DNA of 64,000 nt from Bacteroidales bacterium (GTDB lineage Bacteria > Bacteroidota > Bacteroidia > Bacteroidales > P3): positions 1 through 64,000 of the forward strand of contig WQWA01000002.1 of assembly GCA_009785505.1 (NCBI GenBank), read 5' to 3'. The position numbers and the translations under genes are program-made. Shown in pieces: positions 25,068-33,289 of this stretch. A model generated the notes under the pieces. The model searched no databases. It saw only the letters and a program-made list of their open reading frames with translations, and was not told the DNA's origin. Position 1 is the stretch's first letter, and each line of letters starts with the position of its first letter.

Positions 25068-25925
25068 TTAGGGCTGTTCTATCAATTCAAACCTAACATT
25101 TTTATCTGATCGAGGCATTTTGATAATATGGTGAGCCTGAGTTGTTACAGAAGCAATACTTGATCGAAAAAAATCTCTTACTACTACAACGATTTCTTCC
25201 GAATGCTCCGTAATAGATATAATTTCTATGTCTGAGCCTGTTCCACCACGTAGTCTGTCTATTGCAACAATTATCTGATATTTAGAAAAATCTATTGTTG
25301 TTTCTGTAAGTCTCAATCTTGGAGTATTCTCTAAAAAAGCTGACCATGCTTCAGGAGTTGTGATAACATCAAGAAAAATATTTTCAACTATATCCAACCT
25401 AATAACTGTAGCATGTGGAAAGCCGCGAGCTTGTGATATCGTAGTAACATACGGATGTCCTTCGTTTTGAAATATAGAGACATTCAGATCAATACGGCTT
25501 TCGTCATTCATTTTAGGTATGAGAATAGCAGTCACATGCCGGGATCTGTTTATTATGCTAAGTGTGGAGCTCAATCGAATTTCCATATTTAATTCATATT
25601 CACTTCTTGAAAATTTCCATATATTTTTTGTCAGGTCGTAAACGATAGCAGGTGATTGAAAATTAACTAACAGCAATGTTTGTCTCGAAAAATCTATAGC
25701 GGGGAAATCATTTCCTATGATGTGAGCGTCTAATTCCTGATTGTTGTTGATAATGATAATTGTCTTGTTAGGTAGAGCTATCCATTGACTCGAAGTTCCC
25801 ACCAATGAATATTCTACAAAAGAAACTTCCTTGGGGAATGTTTCTTTGTCATTGCAGGACCCCAATCCCCCTGCCAGCCCCAGTAGGAGTGCTGAAAGTG
25901 CTGTTATTTTTAAGATTTTTTTCAT
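25068..25925 (-). CDS. Lipoprotein of unknown function
   Basis: 285 residues. Lipobox LGSC within GLAGGLGSCNDKET (Cys about residue 24), so exported and lipid-anchored. The mature part is predicted mostly beta with no domain I recognise; two regions of similar type (QTLLLVNFQSPA and YQIIVAIDRLRGGTGSDIEI) may be related halves resembling protease-complex (PrcB-like) folds, which is only a guess. Start ATG 25925; the longer frame crosses the -7 box at 25959-25966. First gene of a probable operon with the S8 and M28 peptidases, which suggests a role with them. Confidence 0.7.
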   Translation of the reverse strand: MKKILKITALSALLLGLAGGLGSCNDKETFPKEVSFVEYSLVGTSSQWIALPNKTIIIINNNQELDAHIIGNDFPAIDFSRQTLLLVNFQSPAIVYDLTKNIWKFSRSEYELNMEIRLSSTLSIINRSRHVTAILIPKMNDESRIDLNVSIFQNEGHPYVTTISQARGFPHATVIRLDIVENIFLDVITTPEAWSAFLENTPRLRLTETTIDFSKYQIIVAIDRLRGGTGSDIEIISITEHSEEIVVVVRDFFRSSIASVTTQAHHIIKMPRSDKNVRFELIEQP

Positions 25926-25958
25926 GATTATGTTGTTTTTAGGGTTAATGTATTTTTG

Positions 25959-25966
25959 CAAAAATA
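25959..25966 (-). promoter_or_regulatory. -7 promoter element for the lipoprotein-S8-M28 operon
   Basis: TATTTTTG on the minus strand, 33 bp before the lipoprotein ATG. Confidence 0.6.
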
Positions 25967-25981
25967 CGAAAAAAATCGGAA

Positions 25982-27364
25982 TTACCCCAATATCACAAAA
26001 TTGTAAGCCAGCATAAAAACTAAAGCGATCGCAAACGGTATGGCGTTTCTCTTTGCCAAATCGAAAGGCGAAACTCCTGCTATTTCCGAAATAGCAACTA
26101 CCACACCTGATATCGGTGAAACTGTTCGTCCCATAGAGGCAGACATTTGAATTGGAGTAATCATATCTGATGTTGATAATCCGAATTGTTTGGCAATGTT
26201 TGGTACCAAAGGACCAAAAGAAAAGAATGCAGCATTTCCACTACCCATCAACACTCCTGCCAAAAATACAATTACTGCTATAAGCATTCCCACGGCTGCA
26301 CCGGAAAGACTCAGATGCATAGAGCCGGCAACAAGCGCTTCGATAAATCCAAGCCCGATAAGTCCGGAAGCAAATATCTCGGCACATACAATCAACGTAA
26401 CAACTTTCATAAAGAGATTACCCATCCCTTCCCAGAAATATTTTATACCGGTAAAAAACAGTGTCAAGTTTCTGTTTCTGACCAATTCAAAAAGTAGGGC
26501 AACCACAAACGAAAACAACATGGCTGTAGTTGTGTCGAGCGTTATTCCTGTGTTGAATAGATCTGAAAATACAATGAGCAATACGACCGGCAGCATCGGC
26601 AATACGGCATAAATAAGAGGTGCATCTATCTTGGCTGCAGCTTGTGATGAGGTACTTGTCGTCACAAAAGTGCTTTTGCCTTTTTCTATGTCACGCTTGT
26701 CGTAGTAGCGGCTCGAGAAGTAGTAAATCACCACAAGCAAAATCGTCATAGGTATTACCAAAGGAAGTTGATGCCCGACGAAATAGCTGACAGCGCTTAT
26801 TTCAGCAAGTTCTGATGCTAATACTGCGTTTCCAAAGCCCGGCCCTACGTCGAATGCCGTACATGCCGCAATAACCGATACTGCCGTAAGCCTGCTCACT
26901 CCAAGCGAAATCAAAACAGGAAAGACAGAAACTACAAGCAGCAATCCCAAACCCGATGCACTCGGAATACAAATAGACAACAATGCTCCTAATGGAATAA
27001 CTGCTATTGCCGCAATGTAAGGATATTTTTTGAAAAGCGACAACGGTTTCATAGAAACGTACACCAACGCATCGCTAGCTTTAATGTGATTCATGTACCC
27101 CACATAGCCTCCAATAGCCATAATCATAAAGCCAAATCGAGAAAGAACTCCTGTAAAAGTTTCGGCAACAGACCGAAAGAGGTCGAATAAGACAGAGCCT
27201 GTTGAAACTCTTGCCAAATCGCTGTTTATTCCCAAAATCAGCGATAAGGAAAGCATCATAAGACCGGTCACGAGTAATACAGCCTGTGGATTGTGTTTCT
27301 GAACCAACCATCGTGCCGCGACGGTGATAAAAAAAAGCGAAATAATGGCTCCAAGTAATAGCAT
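25982..27364 (-). CDS. DcuC-type C4-dicarboxylate carrier
   Basis: 460 residues, strongly hydrophobic, about 12 membrane segments. Blocks such as SICIPSASGLGLLLVVSVFPVLISLGVSRL, TAFDVGPGFGNAVLASE and MSASMGRTVSPISGVVVAISEIAGVSPFDLAKRNAIP match the DcuC / YfcC-like anaerobic dicarboxylate carriers. In anaerobes DcuC exports succinate or exchanges fumarate for succinate. A paralogue of similar architecture is encoded at 28974-30497; both share the opening pattern LxxxxAARWLVxKxxPQAVL. Monocistronic from the -7 box at 27394-27401. Confidence 0.85.
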   Translation of the reverse strand: MLLLGAIISLFFITVAARWLVQKHNPQAVLLVTGLMMLSLSLILGINSDLARVSTGSVLFDLFRSVAETFTGVLSRFGFMIMAIGGYVGYMNHIKASDALVYVSMKPLSLFKKYPYIAAIAVIPLGALLSICIPSASGLGLLLVVSVFPVLISLGVSRLTAVSVIAACTAFDVGPGFGNAVLASELAEISAVSYFVGHQLPLVIPMTILLVVIYYFSSRYYDKRDIEKGKSTFVTTSTSSQAAAKIDAPLIYAVLPMLPVVLLIVFSDLFNTGITLDTTTAMLFSFVVALLFELVRNRNLTLFFTGIKYFWEGMGNLFMKVVTLIVCAEIFASGLIGLGFIEALVAGSMHLSLSGAAVGMLIAVIVFLAGVLMGSGNAAFFSFGPLVPNIAKQFGLSTSDMITPIQMSASMGRTVSPISGVVVAISEIAGVSPFDLAKRNAIPFAIALVFMLAYNFVILG

Positions 27365-27393
27365 AACAAAAGTTGTAAAGAAATTTCAAGTTG

Positions 27394-27401
27394 CAAATAT
27401 A
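27394..27401 (-). promoter_or_regulatory. -7 promoter element for the first DcuC-type gene
   Basis: TATATTTG on the minus strand, 29 bp before the ATG. Confidence 0.7.
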
Positions 27402-27445
27402 CGAAAAAAAAATGACAAAAGTTTGTGAGAATACAAAAAAAATCG

Positions 27446-27453
27446 TATCTTTG
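27446..27453 (+). promoter_or_regulatory. -7 promoter element for tRNA-Pro
   Basis: TATCTTTG, 19 bp before the tRNA 5' end. Confidence 0.7.
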
Positions 27454-27472
27454 CACCTCTATTTTACCGATT

Positions 27473-27546
27473 CGGGATGTAGTTCAGCCCGGTAGAATTC
27501 GCGTCTGGGGGGCGCGCGGTCGTCAGTTCGAATCTGGCCATCCCGA
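27473..27546 (+). tRNA. tRNA-Pro (anticodon GGG)
   Basis: Cloverleaf folded by hand: acceptor CGGGATG / CATCCCG, D arm GTTC..GAAT, anticodon stem CGCGT/GCGCG with loop CTGGGGG (anticodon GGG at 27507-27509), T arm GTCAG TTCGAAT CTGGC, discriminator A. CCA is not encoded. Flanked by its own promoter and a terminator; it sits in the 340-bp gap between the two DcuC-type regions. Confidence 0.92.
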
Positions 27547-27556
27547 CACTAAAAAT

Positions 27557-27596
27557 CAAGCATTTACAAATATTGTTTTGTGAATGCTTGTTTTAA
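27557..27596 (+). terminator. Terminator after tRNA-Pro
   Basis: Stem CAAGCATT.ACAA / TTGT.AATGCTTG followed by TTTTAATT. Confidence 0.75.
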
Positions 27597-27669
27597 TTAG
27601 CGGTGCGATTTAGCCCTGACACAGGAAGAGAGTTCTTATCTTTGATTTGTTACAATTCAACTTTTTTCG

Positions 27670-27677
27670 TATATTTG
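27670..27677 (+). promoter_or_regulatory. -7 promoter element for the small Cys-rich gene
   Basis: TATATTTG, 27 bp before the ATG at 27705. Confidence 0.7.
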
Positions 27678-27704
27678 CAATCTGAAACAGTAAAATAACA
27701 AAAA

Positions 27705-27896
27705 ATGATTTGTGAAAAAAACGTAAAAGAATGCTCTTGCCCAAACACAACCTGTCCAAACCACGGCAAATGCTGTGCCTGTGTCCTCAACCATCGAACA
27801 AAAGATAGCTTAACATTTTGTATGTTTCCAGACAACGAGGGCAGTAAAAGCGTTGAAAGCTATTATAAAAAGTTGAAAGAGCGATTTGAAAAATAA
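27705..27896 (+). CDS. Small Cys-rich protein, DUF6485-like
   Basis: 63 residues with seven Cys: CEK, CSCPNTTCPNHGKCCACVLNH and FCMF. The pattern GKCCxCVxxHR with a helical tail (ESYYKKLKERFEK) matches a small metal-binding-looking family (DUF6485) seen in anaerobes; role unknown. No signal peptide, so cytoplasmic. Followed within a few bases by a barrel-protein gene, probably same transcript. Confidence 0.7.
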   Translation: MICEKNVKECSCPNTTCPNHGKCCACVLNHRTKDSLTFCMFPDNEGSKSVESYYKKLKERFEK

Positions 27897-27902
27897 ATGA
27901 CA

Positions 27903-28502
27903 ATGAAAAAACTACTTCTTCTCTCAACATTAATCTCGGTTTCGCTTCTTTTGAATGCACAAACACGAAGCGGAAGTATAAGCGACGTTCAAAGAGATCA
28001 AAACCGACGTAATCAAGCTCAAAACGAACAACAAAGTGGTTTTCAAAGAGAAAATTTGCGATTTGGCGGAAACTTCGGACTTCGATTTGGTACTATTACA
28101 TTCATTGATGTTTCACCAGCCGTAGGTTATCAATTTACCAACAGATTTCTCGCCGGGGTTGGAGTTACTTACAACTATTACCGTGACAGGAGGTTTGACC
28201 CGCCATTCACAATGAGTGTTATAGGGGGAACAACATTCGCGCAGTTTGCCGTAATACAAATACCTTCCATGCATTTTTTCTTGCGAGCAGAATATAGTTT
28301 GTTGAATCAAGAGGTCGATTTTTTCGGACAATACCAACGTCGTGATTGGGTGCATTACCCAATGGTTGGCGGCGGTATTCTTTTGCCTTTTGGACGAAGT
28401 AGCGGAGTGTCAATACAATTGATGTGGGATTTGATAGAAAAAGATAACTCTATTTTTCCCATGAATCCGATTATTCGAATGGGATTTATGTTCGGGTTAT
28501 AA
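27903..28502 (+). CDS. Outer-membrane beta-barrel protein
   Basis: 199 residues from ATG 27903 (ATG 27897, two codons earlier, is an alternative and lies 0 bp after the preceding stop). Signal peptide (MKKLLLLSTLISVSLLLNAQ), a Gln/Asn/Arg-rich linker (about 22-50), then a small barrel with strands such as LRFGGNFGLRFG, FLAGVGVTYNYYRD and a terminal IIRMGFMFGL ending in an aromatic-rich strand. Function not assignable. Confidence 0.75.
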   Translation: MKKLLLLSTLISVSLLLNAQTRSGSISDVQRDQNRRNQAQNEQQSGFQRENLRFGGNFGLRFGTITFIDVSPAVGYQFTNRFLAGVGVTYNYYRDRRFDPPFTMSVIGGTTFAQFAVIQIPSMHFFLRAEYSLLNQEVDFFGQYQRRDWVHYPMVGGGILLPFGRSSGVSIQLMWDLIEKDNSIFPMNPIIRMGFMFGL

Positions 28503-28552
28503 AAAATATTACAAGTTATCAACAATTCGTTGATTTTTCCAAAATAATTTTG

Positions 28553-28560
28553 TATTTTTG
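28553..28560 (+). promoter_or_regulatory. -7 promoter element for the DUF3276 gene
   Basis: TATTTTTG, 69 bp before the ATG; a palindromic element lies in the leader. Confidence 0.6.
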
Positions 28561-28575
28561 CGGTGTAAATTAAAT

Positions 28576-28604
28576 GTAAAGACGCGATTAATCGCGCCTC
28601 TAAC
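28576..28604 (+). repeat. Palindromic element in the DUF3276 leader
   Basis: GTAAAGACGCGATT / AATCGCGCCTCTAAC; GTAGAGACGC family with two arm mismatches. Would form a hairpin in the 5' leader of the mRNA. Confidence 0.85.
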
Positions 28605-28629
28605 CAATAAATATCAAAACAGAAAACGC

Positions 28630-28977
28630 ATGGAAGACATGGAACACGGCAGAGGAGAGATTTTTTCCAAAGCAATTAGGGCAGGCAAACGCACGTATTT
28701 TTTGGACGTGAAAGAAATGAAGTCGGGAGATCGCTACTTAGCAATTACGGAAAGTAAGCGCAAGTTTTTGGATGATCAAGGCAAATTTATTTACGAAAAA
28801 CACAAAATTTTCCTCTACCAGGAAGATTTTGAAAAATTCATGACGGGATTAACGCAAACCATTCATTTTATTAATACGGGAGAGCGTCCGCCGGAAGAGA
28901 TTGAGGAGCCAAAAACCTCAGAAGATAATGAAAGCAAGTATACCGCAAAGGTTGACGATATAGATTTTGGTGTATGA
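28630..28977 (+). CDS. DUF3276 family protein (PUR-alpha-like fold)
   Basis: 115 residues. The core GEIFSKAIRAGKRTYFLDVKEMKSGDRYLAITESKRKF and the IYEKHKIFLYQEDFEKFMTGL block match DUF3276, a family with a PUR-alpha-like fold that can bind single-stranded nucleic acid; physiological role is unknown. Acidic tail. Start ATG 28630 follows the leader hairpin; the longer frame would translate the repeat. The stop overlaps the start of the second DcuC-type gene (ATGATGA), so the two are translationally coupled. Confidence 0.85.
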   Translation: MEDMEHGRGEIFSKAIRAGKRTYFLDVKEMKSGDRYLAITESKRKFLDDQGKFIYEKHKIFLYQEDFEKFMTGLTQTIHFINTGERPPEEIEEPKTSEDNESKYTAKVDDIDFGV

Positions 28978-30497
28978 TGAACTTTCTATCGTTTCTTGTG
29001 TCTCCAAACGGTCTCGGCCTCATTGCAACCCTTCTGGTTTGTACTTGGGCGGCGCGTTTGGTATTGAGAAAATACAAGCCTCAGGCAGTACTATTTCTCG
29101 GTGGAATTATGTTGCTCACAGTCGTCATTTTGATTAATTGGCTTTGGGGACAGCCCACGAATATTATCGGCAATCCAAATCTTCCTCCCGATCATCTTTT
29201 TAATCGGGCAAGAACATTAGGAAATCCTTTTTTGGATATTTTTGCCGGAAAATCAAATGTGTTTAGCACACGTGTTGCCGGTCTCGGACTACTCATCATG
29301 TCCGTGATGGGTTTTGTGAAATACATGGATGCCATTGGTGCAAACAAAGCGCTGGTAAGGATTGGCGTTAAACCGTTGAAGTTTATCAAGTCGCCTTACG
29401 TTGTTTTGGTTTGTGCTTTTTTGATTGGACTTGCCATGAAAATGGCGATTACAAGCGCCGCAGGATTGGGTGTACTTTTAATGGCAACCATGTTCCCGAT
29501 TATGCTAAAACTCGGCGTTTCGCGTGGTGCGGCAACAGCCGTTATTGCAACTACCGGGTGTATTGATTTGGGTCCGGCAGCGGGTATTAATGTCGCAATT
29601 GTAGAGGCTTCAGGTATCTTAACTTCGGACGGAACAGCCGATGTAGCAAGATATTTTTTCCAGTACCAGCTTCCGGTTGCTATTCCTATCATTATTGTAA
29701 TATCTATTTTACACTTTGTCGTTCAGCGTTGGTGGGATAAAAAAGAAGGATTTTCTTTTGTGTATAACCAAGCAGTAGACATCGAAGAAGAAAAGGACGA
29801 AAATCCGGCTCCGAATTACTATGCTGTTTTCCCTCTTATTCCGTTGCTTTTAGTATTTACGTTTAATGAGGTTGTCCTTAACGGAATAAATAATCTATTT
29901 GTTTCAATGGGTTCATCGTGGTACATTACTCCAAGAACAATGGGTTTGGCAACAGCCGTTTTCCTGAGTTTATTTGTTGTCATGCTGGTTGAATATATTC
30001 GTTCGCTAAGTGCAAAAAAAGTTTTCGACAGCATTCAAACGGTTTTCGATGGAATGGGCTATGCTTTTGCTACGATTGTAACGTTAATTGTAGCCGGAGA
30101 GGTTTTTGCCACAGGACTTTTAGCGTCGGGCTCTGTCAATACACTTTTGGGCTTTGCCGAAGATGCCGGAGCAGGCGTTGTGCCGATAGCTATTTTCATG
30201 CAAGGTTTGATTTCTATTGCAACCGTTTTGATGGGTTCGGGCGATGCTGCGATTTTCTCGTTTATGGGCGTTGGTGCTATGATTGCAGAACACTTTGATG
30301 TTGAAGCAATCTCTGTTATCATGCCGATGCAGATCAGTAGTTCGCTGGCACGATCCATGTCGCCGATAACGGCTGTGGTTGTTGCTGTTTCGGCTATTGC
30401 CGGATTAAATCCGCTTGATGTGGTCAAACGAACGGCAATTCCGATAATTGGCGGAATTATCACGTTGGCAATTGTGAATGCAATTTTGTTTTTATAA
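28974..30497 (+). CDS. DcuC-type C4-dicarboxylate carrier, second paralogue
   Basis: 507 residues with about 12 membrane segments. Family blocks: MAITSAAGLGVLLMATMFPIMLKLGVSRG, TGCIDLGPAAGINVAIVEASG and SSSLARSMSPITAVVVAVSAIAGLNPLDVVKRTAIP. Longer than the paralogue at 25982 because of an extra periplasmic-type loop near residues 55-85 and a hydrophilic loop near 260. Overlaps the DUF3276 gene by 4 bp and is followed 14 bp later by nspC; transport of succinate, fumarate or related acids is likely but not proven. Confidence 0.85.
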   Translation: MMNFLSFLVSPNGLGLIATLLVCTWAARLVLRKYKPQAVLFLGGIMLLTVVILINWLWGQPTNIIGNPNLPPDHLFNRARTLGNPFLDIFAGKSNVFSTRVAGLGLLIMSVMGFVKYMDAIGANKALVRIGVKPLKFIKSPYVVLVCAFLIGLAMKMAITSAAGLGVLLMATMFPIMLKLGVSRGAATAVIATTGCIDLGPAAGINVAIVEASGILTSDGTADVARYFFQYQLPVAIPIIIVISILHFVVQRWWDKKEGFSFVYNQAVDIEEEKDENPAPNYYAVFPLIPLLLVFTFNEVVLNGINNLFVSMGSSWYITPRTMGLATAVFLSLFVVMLVEYIRSLSAKKVFDSIQTVFDGMGYAFATIVTLIVAGEVFATGLLASGSVNTLLGFAEDAGAGVVPIAIFMQGLISIATVLMGSGDAAIFSFMGVGAMIAEHFDVEAISVIMPMQISSSLARSMSPITAVVVAVSAIAGLNPLDVVKRTAIPIIGGIITLAIVNAILFL

Positions 30498-30511
30498 CCT
30501 TTGAAAGAGTT

Positions 30512-31684
30512 ATGAACTATGCTCAAATTCCTTCGCCTTGCTACGTTTTAGACGAAGCTCTTTTAAGAAAAAATCTGCAGCTGATCGACAGCGTGCGAAA
30601 ACGTGCAGATGTGGAAATAATTCTCGCATTCAAAGGTTTTGCGATGTGGAGTGCATTTCCGATTTTGAATGAATTCGGATTTCGGCGTGCTACGGCGAGT
30701 TCGTTGGCAGAAGCACGTTTGGCAGTGGAGGAAATGGGTGATTTTGCACACACGTATGCACCGATTTATACGGACTACGACATTGATGAAATTTCGGCGT
30801 TGAGTTCGCACTTAACGTTTAATTCGTTGTCGCAGTTTGAGCGTTTTTCGGAACGTGCAAAATCTGCAAACAAGGCAGTTTCTCTCGGTTTGCGGGTTAA
30901 TCCGGAGTTTTCGGAAGTAGAAACAGACTTGTATAATCCTTGTGCAAAAGGATCGAGATTAGGTATCACACCCGAACACTTAAAAACTTTACCTGAAGGT
31001 GTAGAAGGCTTGCATTTCCATGCGCTTTGCGAATCTGACTCACACGATTTGGCAAAGGTTTTGAGCGCTTTTGAACAACGTTTCGGACATTTTTTGCCAA
31101 GATTGAAATGGCTCAATATGGGCGGAGGACATTTGATGACACGAAAAAATTACGATGTTGAATTTCTGATTGAACTTCTGAAAAACTTTCAAAACAAATA
31201 TCCAAACCTAAAACTAATTTTAGAGCCGGGCTCCGCTTTTGCTTGGGAAACAGGCGTTTTGGTAAGTACCGTAGAAGATATTGTGGAAAATCACGGACAA
31301 AAAACCGCAATTTTAGATGTGTCGTTTACCGCACATATGCCCGATTGTTTAGAAATGCCGTACAAACCAAAAATTCTTTCCGCACTTCCCGTATCGAACA
31401 CCACCGCTGGCGCGGACGTCTCGTCCGTGCCGACGCATTTCCCAACATATCGCATCGGCGGAAACTCTTGTTTGGCCGGCGATTTCATGGGCGATTGGTC
31501 ATTTGAAAAACCACTAAAAGTCGGCGATAAAATCGTATTCAACGACATGATTCATTACACGATGGTCAAAACCTCAATGTTCAACGGCGTAAAGCATCCG
31601 TCAATCGGCATTTGGCGAGAAAAAACAGGCTTTGAATTAGTGCGCGAATTTTCTTACGAAGATTATCGCAACCGCCTGTCGTAG
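30512..31684 (+). CDS. nspC: Carboxynorspermidine decarboxylase
   Basis: 390 residues. Alanine-racemase-fold PLP enzyme: PLP lysine in ILAFKGFAMW (Lys41), Gly-rich LNMGGGHLMTR, and the C-terminal CLAGDFMGDW containing the active-site Cys/Asp region of this family. Makes spermidine or norspermidine in the carboxy(nor)spermidine pathway used by Bacteroidetes. A palindromic element (31405-31436) is embedded in frame and adds roughly TAGADVSSVPTH at residues 298-309. The stop codon TAG is the second to fourth base of another palindromic element (31681-31706). Confidence 0.9.
   Translation: MNYAQIPSPCYVLDEALLRKNLQLIDSVRKRADVEIILAFKGFAMWSAFPILNEFGFRRATASSLAEARLAVEEMGDFAHTYAPIYTDYDIDEISALSSHLTFNSLSQFERFSERAKSANKAVSLGLRVNPEFSEVETDLYNPCAKGSRLGITPEHLKTLPEGVEGLHFHALCESDSHDLAKVLSAFEQRFGHFLPRLKWLNMGGGHLMTRKNYDVEFLIELLKNFQNKYPNLKLILEPGSAFAWETGVLVSTVEDIVENHGQKTAILDVSFTAHMPDCLEMPYKPKILSALPVSNTTAGADVSSVPTHFPTYRIGGNSCLAGDFMGDWSFEKPLKVGDKIVFNDMIHYTMVKTSMFNGVKHPSIGIWREKTGFELVREFSYEDYRNRLS
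31405..31436 (+). repeat. Palindromic element inside nspC
   Basis: CGCTGGCGCGGACG and CGTCCGTGCCGACGCA; near-identical to 4204-4237 but translated in frame here. Confidence 0.9.
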
Positions 31685-31706
31685 GGGTGGGTTTGAAATC
31701 CCCTAC
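31681..31706. repeat. Palindromic element that supplies both stop codons of convergent genes
   Basis: Arms GTAGGGG / CCCCTAC. TAG at 31682-31684 ends nspC on the plus strand; TAG on the minus strand at 31705-31703 ends the IPExxxVDY gene. May also serve as shared terminator. Confidence 0.9.
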
Positions 31707-32179
31707 ATGGGCTCTCGTAATAATTTCGTCTGATATTCCGAAAAATCAATTTCAAAATCTTTGAAATTCGCCAGTTTTTCCGGATCAGCATGAAGCACAG
31801 AAAACACGCCTTCTATCTGGGCTAAATCCCTGTACAATTTTTCTCTAAACGCAAGAAAACGCTGATCATTTAATTCGTTTTCGAATTGCACCAAAAACCA
31901 AAAATCCATTTCGGGATAATTTGAAAACAACTGTACACCGACTGTTTTATTTCCAATCAAATGATACGAACATTGATCGATTTCCGAATCATAGATGTAG
32001 CAAGGGAAGTCAAAGAATTTTTCGTCTTCGAATTTTTCAAAATCGATTGTTTTTGCTAATTCTATATCCAAAGATTTGTTGATGTGATGCGCCAAATTAT
32101 GGGCTTTTAACAACGGACATTGAATGCCGAAATACACCATGCCTTCCAAGCCGATTTCTATTTTTCCGAGTTTGGGCAT
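31703..32179 (-). CDS. IPExxxVDY family protein
   Basis: 158 residues. The opening KIEIGLEGMVYFGIQCPLLKAHNLAHHINKSLDIEL and central FDFPCYIYDSEIDQCSYHLIGNK match the small Bacteroidetes family named for its C-terminal motif; the motif itself is replaced here, since the C-terminus runs into the palindromic element and ends LLREPM. Function unknown. Lies 4 bp downstream of galE on the minus strand. The usual neighbour of this family is pyruvate kinase, not seen here. Confidence 0.7.
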   Translation of the reverse strand: MPKLGKIEIGLEGMVYFGIQCPLLKAHNLAHHINKSLDIELAKTIDFEKFEDEKFFDFPCYIYDSEIDQCSYHLIGNKTVGVQLFSNYPEMDFWFLVQFENELNDQRFLAFREKLYRDLAQIEGVFSVLHADPEKLANFKDFEIDFSEYQTKLLREPM

Positions 32180-32183
32180 GCTC

Positions 32184-33203
32184 TTATTTTTTTGCCAAAT
32201 TCTTCTGCCAATTCCACGCACTCAGCGTCATTTCGTCAAGCGATTTTTCGGCTTTCCAGCCCAATTCTTCGTTTGCAAATTTTGGATCTGCCCAAATTTG
32301 TTCGATATCTCCGGCACGACGATCAACGATTTGATAATTTAGTTTTTGTCCCGATGTTTTTTCAAAACTTTTTATCACATCTAGAACGCTGAAACCATTT
32401 CCGGTTCCGACATTAAAAAATTCGATTGATTTTTTTTGCAGGTTATTCAGCATGCGGTTAAGCGCGACTACGTGTGCTTTTGCTAAATCTACAACATGGA
32501 TGTAATCGCGGATACACGTGCCGTCCGGTGTGTTGTAATCGTTCCCGAAAACCGATAATTTTTCACGAATGCCTGTTGCGGTTTGTGTGATAAACGGCAT
32601 CAAATTATTCGGCACACCAATCGGAAGTTCACCGATCATTGCGGTTTCGTGTGCTCCGATCGGATTGAAATAACGGAGAGAAATGACCTTAATCGAAGTT
32701 GCTTTTGTGCAGTCCGACAAAATTTCCTCGCAGATTTGTTTGGTATTGCCATATGGCGATTCCGCAGGCTGCAAGGGGCACCGCTCGTTTACCGGCAGTG
32801 TTTTCGGCTGTCCGTAAACGGTGCATGATGACGAAAACACAATTGGTTTGATGTTATGCAACGTCATATTTTCCAATACATTCAACAGTGAACACAAATT
32901 GTTTTTATAATAAAACAACGGTTTTTCAACGGATTCTCCAACGGCTTTGCTCGCTGCAAAATGAATCACAGCAACGATATCCGAATGTTTTGCAAACAGT
33001 TTTTTGCAAGCCTCTTCACTGGCTAAATCCACCAATTCAAACAGCGGTTTTTTCTTTGTAATTTCAGCGATCTGCTCAATGACACTTTCATTTGAATTAG
33101 ATAAATCGTCCGCAACTACAACCTCAAACCCGTTGTTTTGAAGCTCAACAACCGTGTGGCTTCCGATAAATCCGGCTCCTCCTGTAACTAAAATTTTTGA
33201 CAT
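32184..33203 (-). CDS. galE: UDP-glucose 4-epimerase
   Basis: 339 residues. NAD-binding GGAGFIGSH (residues 8-16), FSSSCTVYG and catalytic YGNTK, then the sugar-nucleotide region LRYFNPIGAHETAMIGE and the C-terminal RRAGDIEQIWADP, all typical of GalE. Interconverts UDP-glucose and UDP-galactose for envelope glycans. Start ATG 33203; -7 box TACCTTTG lies 39 bp upstream and is divergent with the dnaX promoter. Confidence 0.95.
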   Translation of the reverse strand: MSKILVTGGAGFIGSHTVVELQNNGFEVVVADDLSNSNESVIEQIAEITKKKPLFELVDLASEEACKKLFAKHSDIVAVIHFAASKAVGESVEKPLFYYKNNLCSLLNVLENMTLHNIKPIVFSSSCTVYGQPKTLPVNERCPLQPAESPYGNTKQICEEILSDCTKATSIKVISLRYFNPIGAHETAMIGELPIGVPNNLMPFITQTATGIREKLSVFGNDYNTPDGTCIRDYIHVVDLAKAHVVALNRMLNNLQKKSIEFFNVGTGNGFSVLDVIKSFEKTSGQKLNYQIVDRRAGDIEQIWADPKFANEELGWKAEKSLDEMTLSAWNWQKNLAKK

Positions 33204-33242
33204 GTATTGTTTTTGTTTTGCTCGCTTAATTGCATTTTTTTG

Positions 33243-33250
33243 CAAAGGTA
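33243..33250 (-). promoter_or_regulatory. -7 promoter element for galE
   Basis: TACCTTTG on the minus strand; 12 bp from the divergent dnaX box. Confidence 0.65.
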
Positions 33251-33262
33251 CGAAATTTTTCG

Positions 33263-33270
33263 TATCTTTG
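33263..33270 (+). promoter_or_regulatory. -7 promoter element for dnaX
   Basis: TATCTTTG, 19 bp before the ATG. Confidence 0.75.
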
Positions 33271-33289
33271 CAAACAGATTTGAACAACT

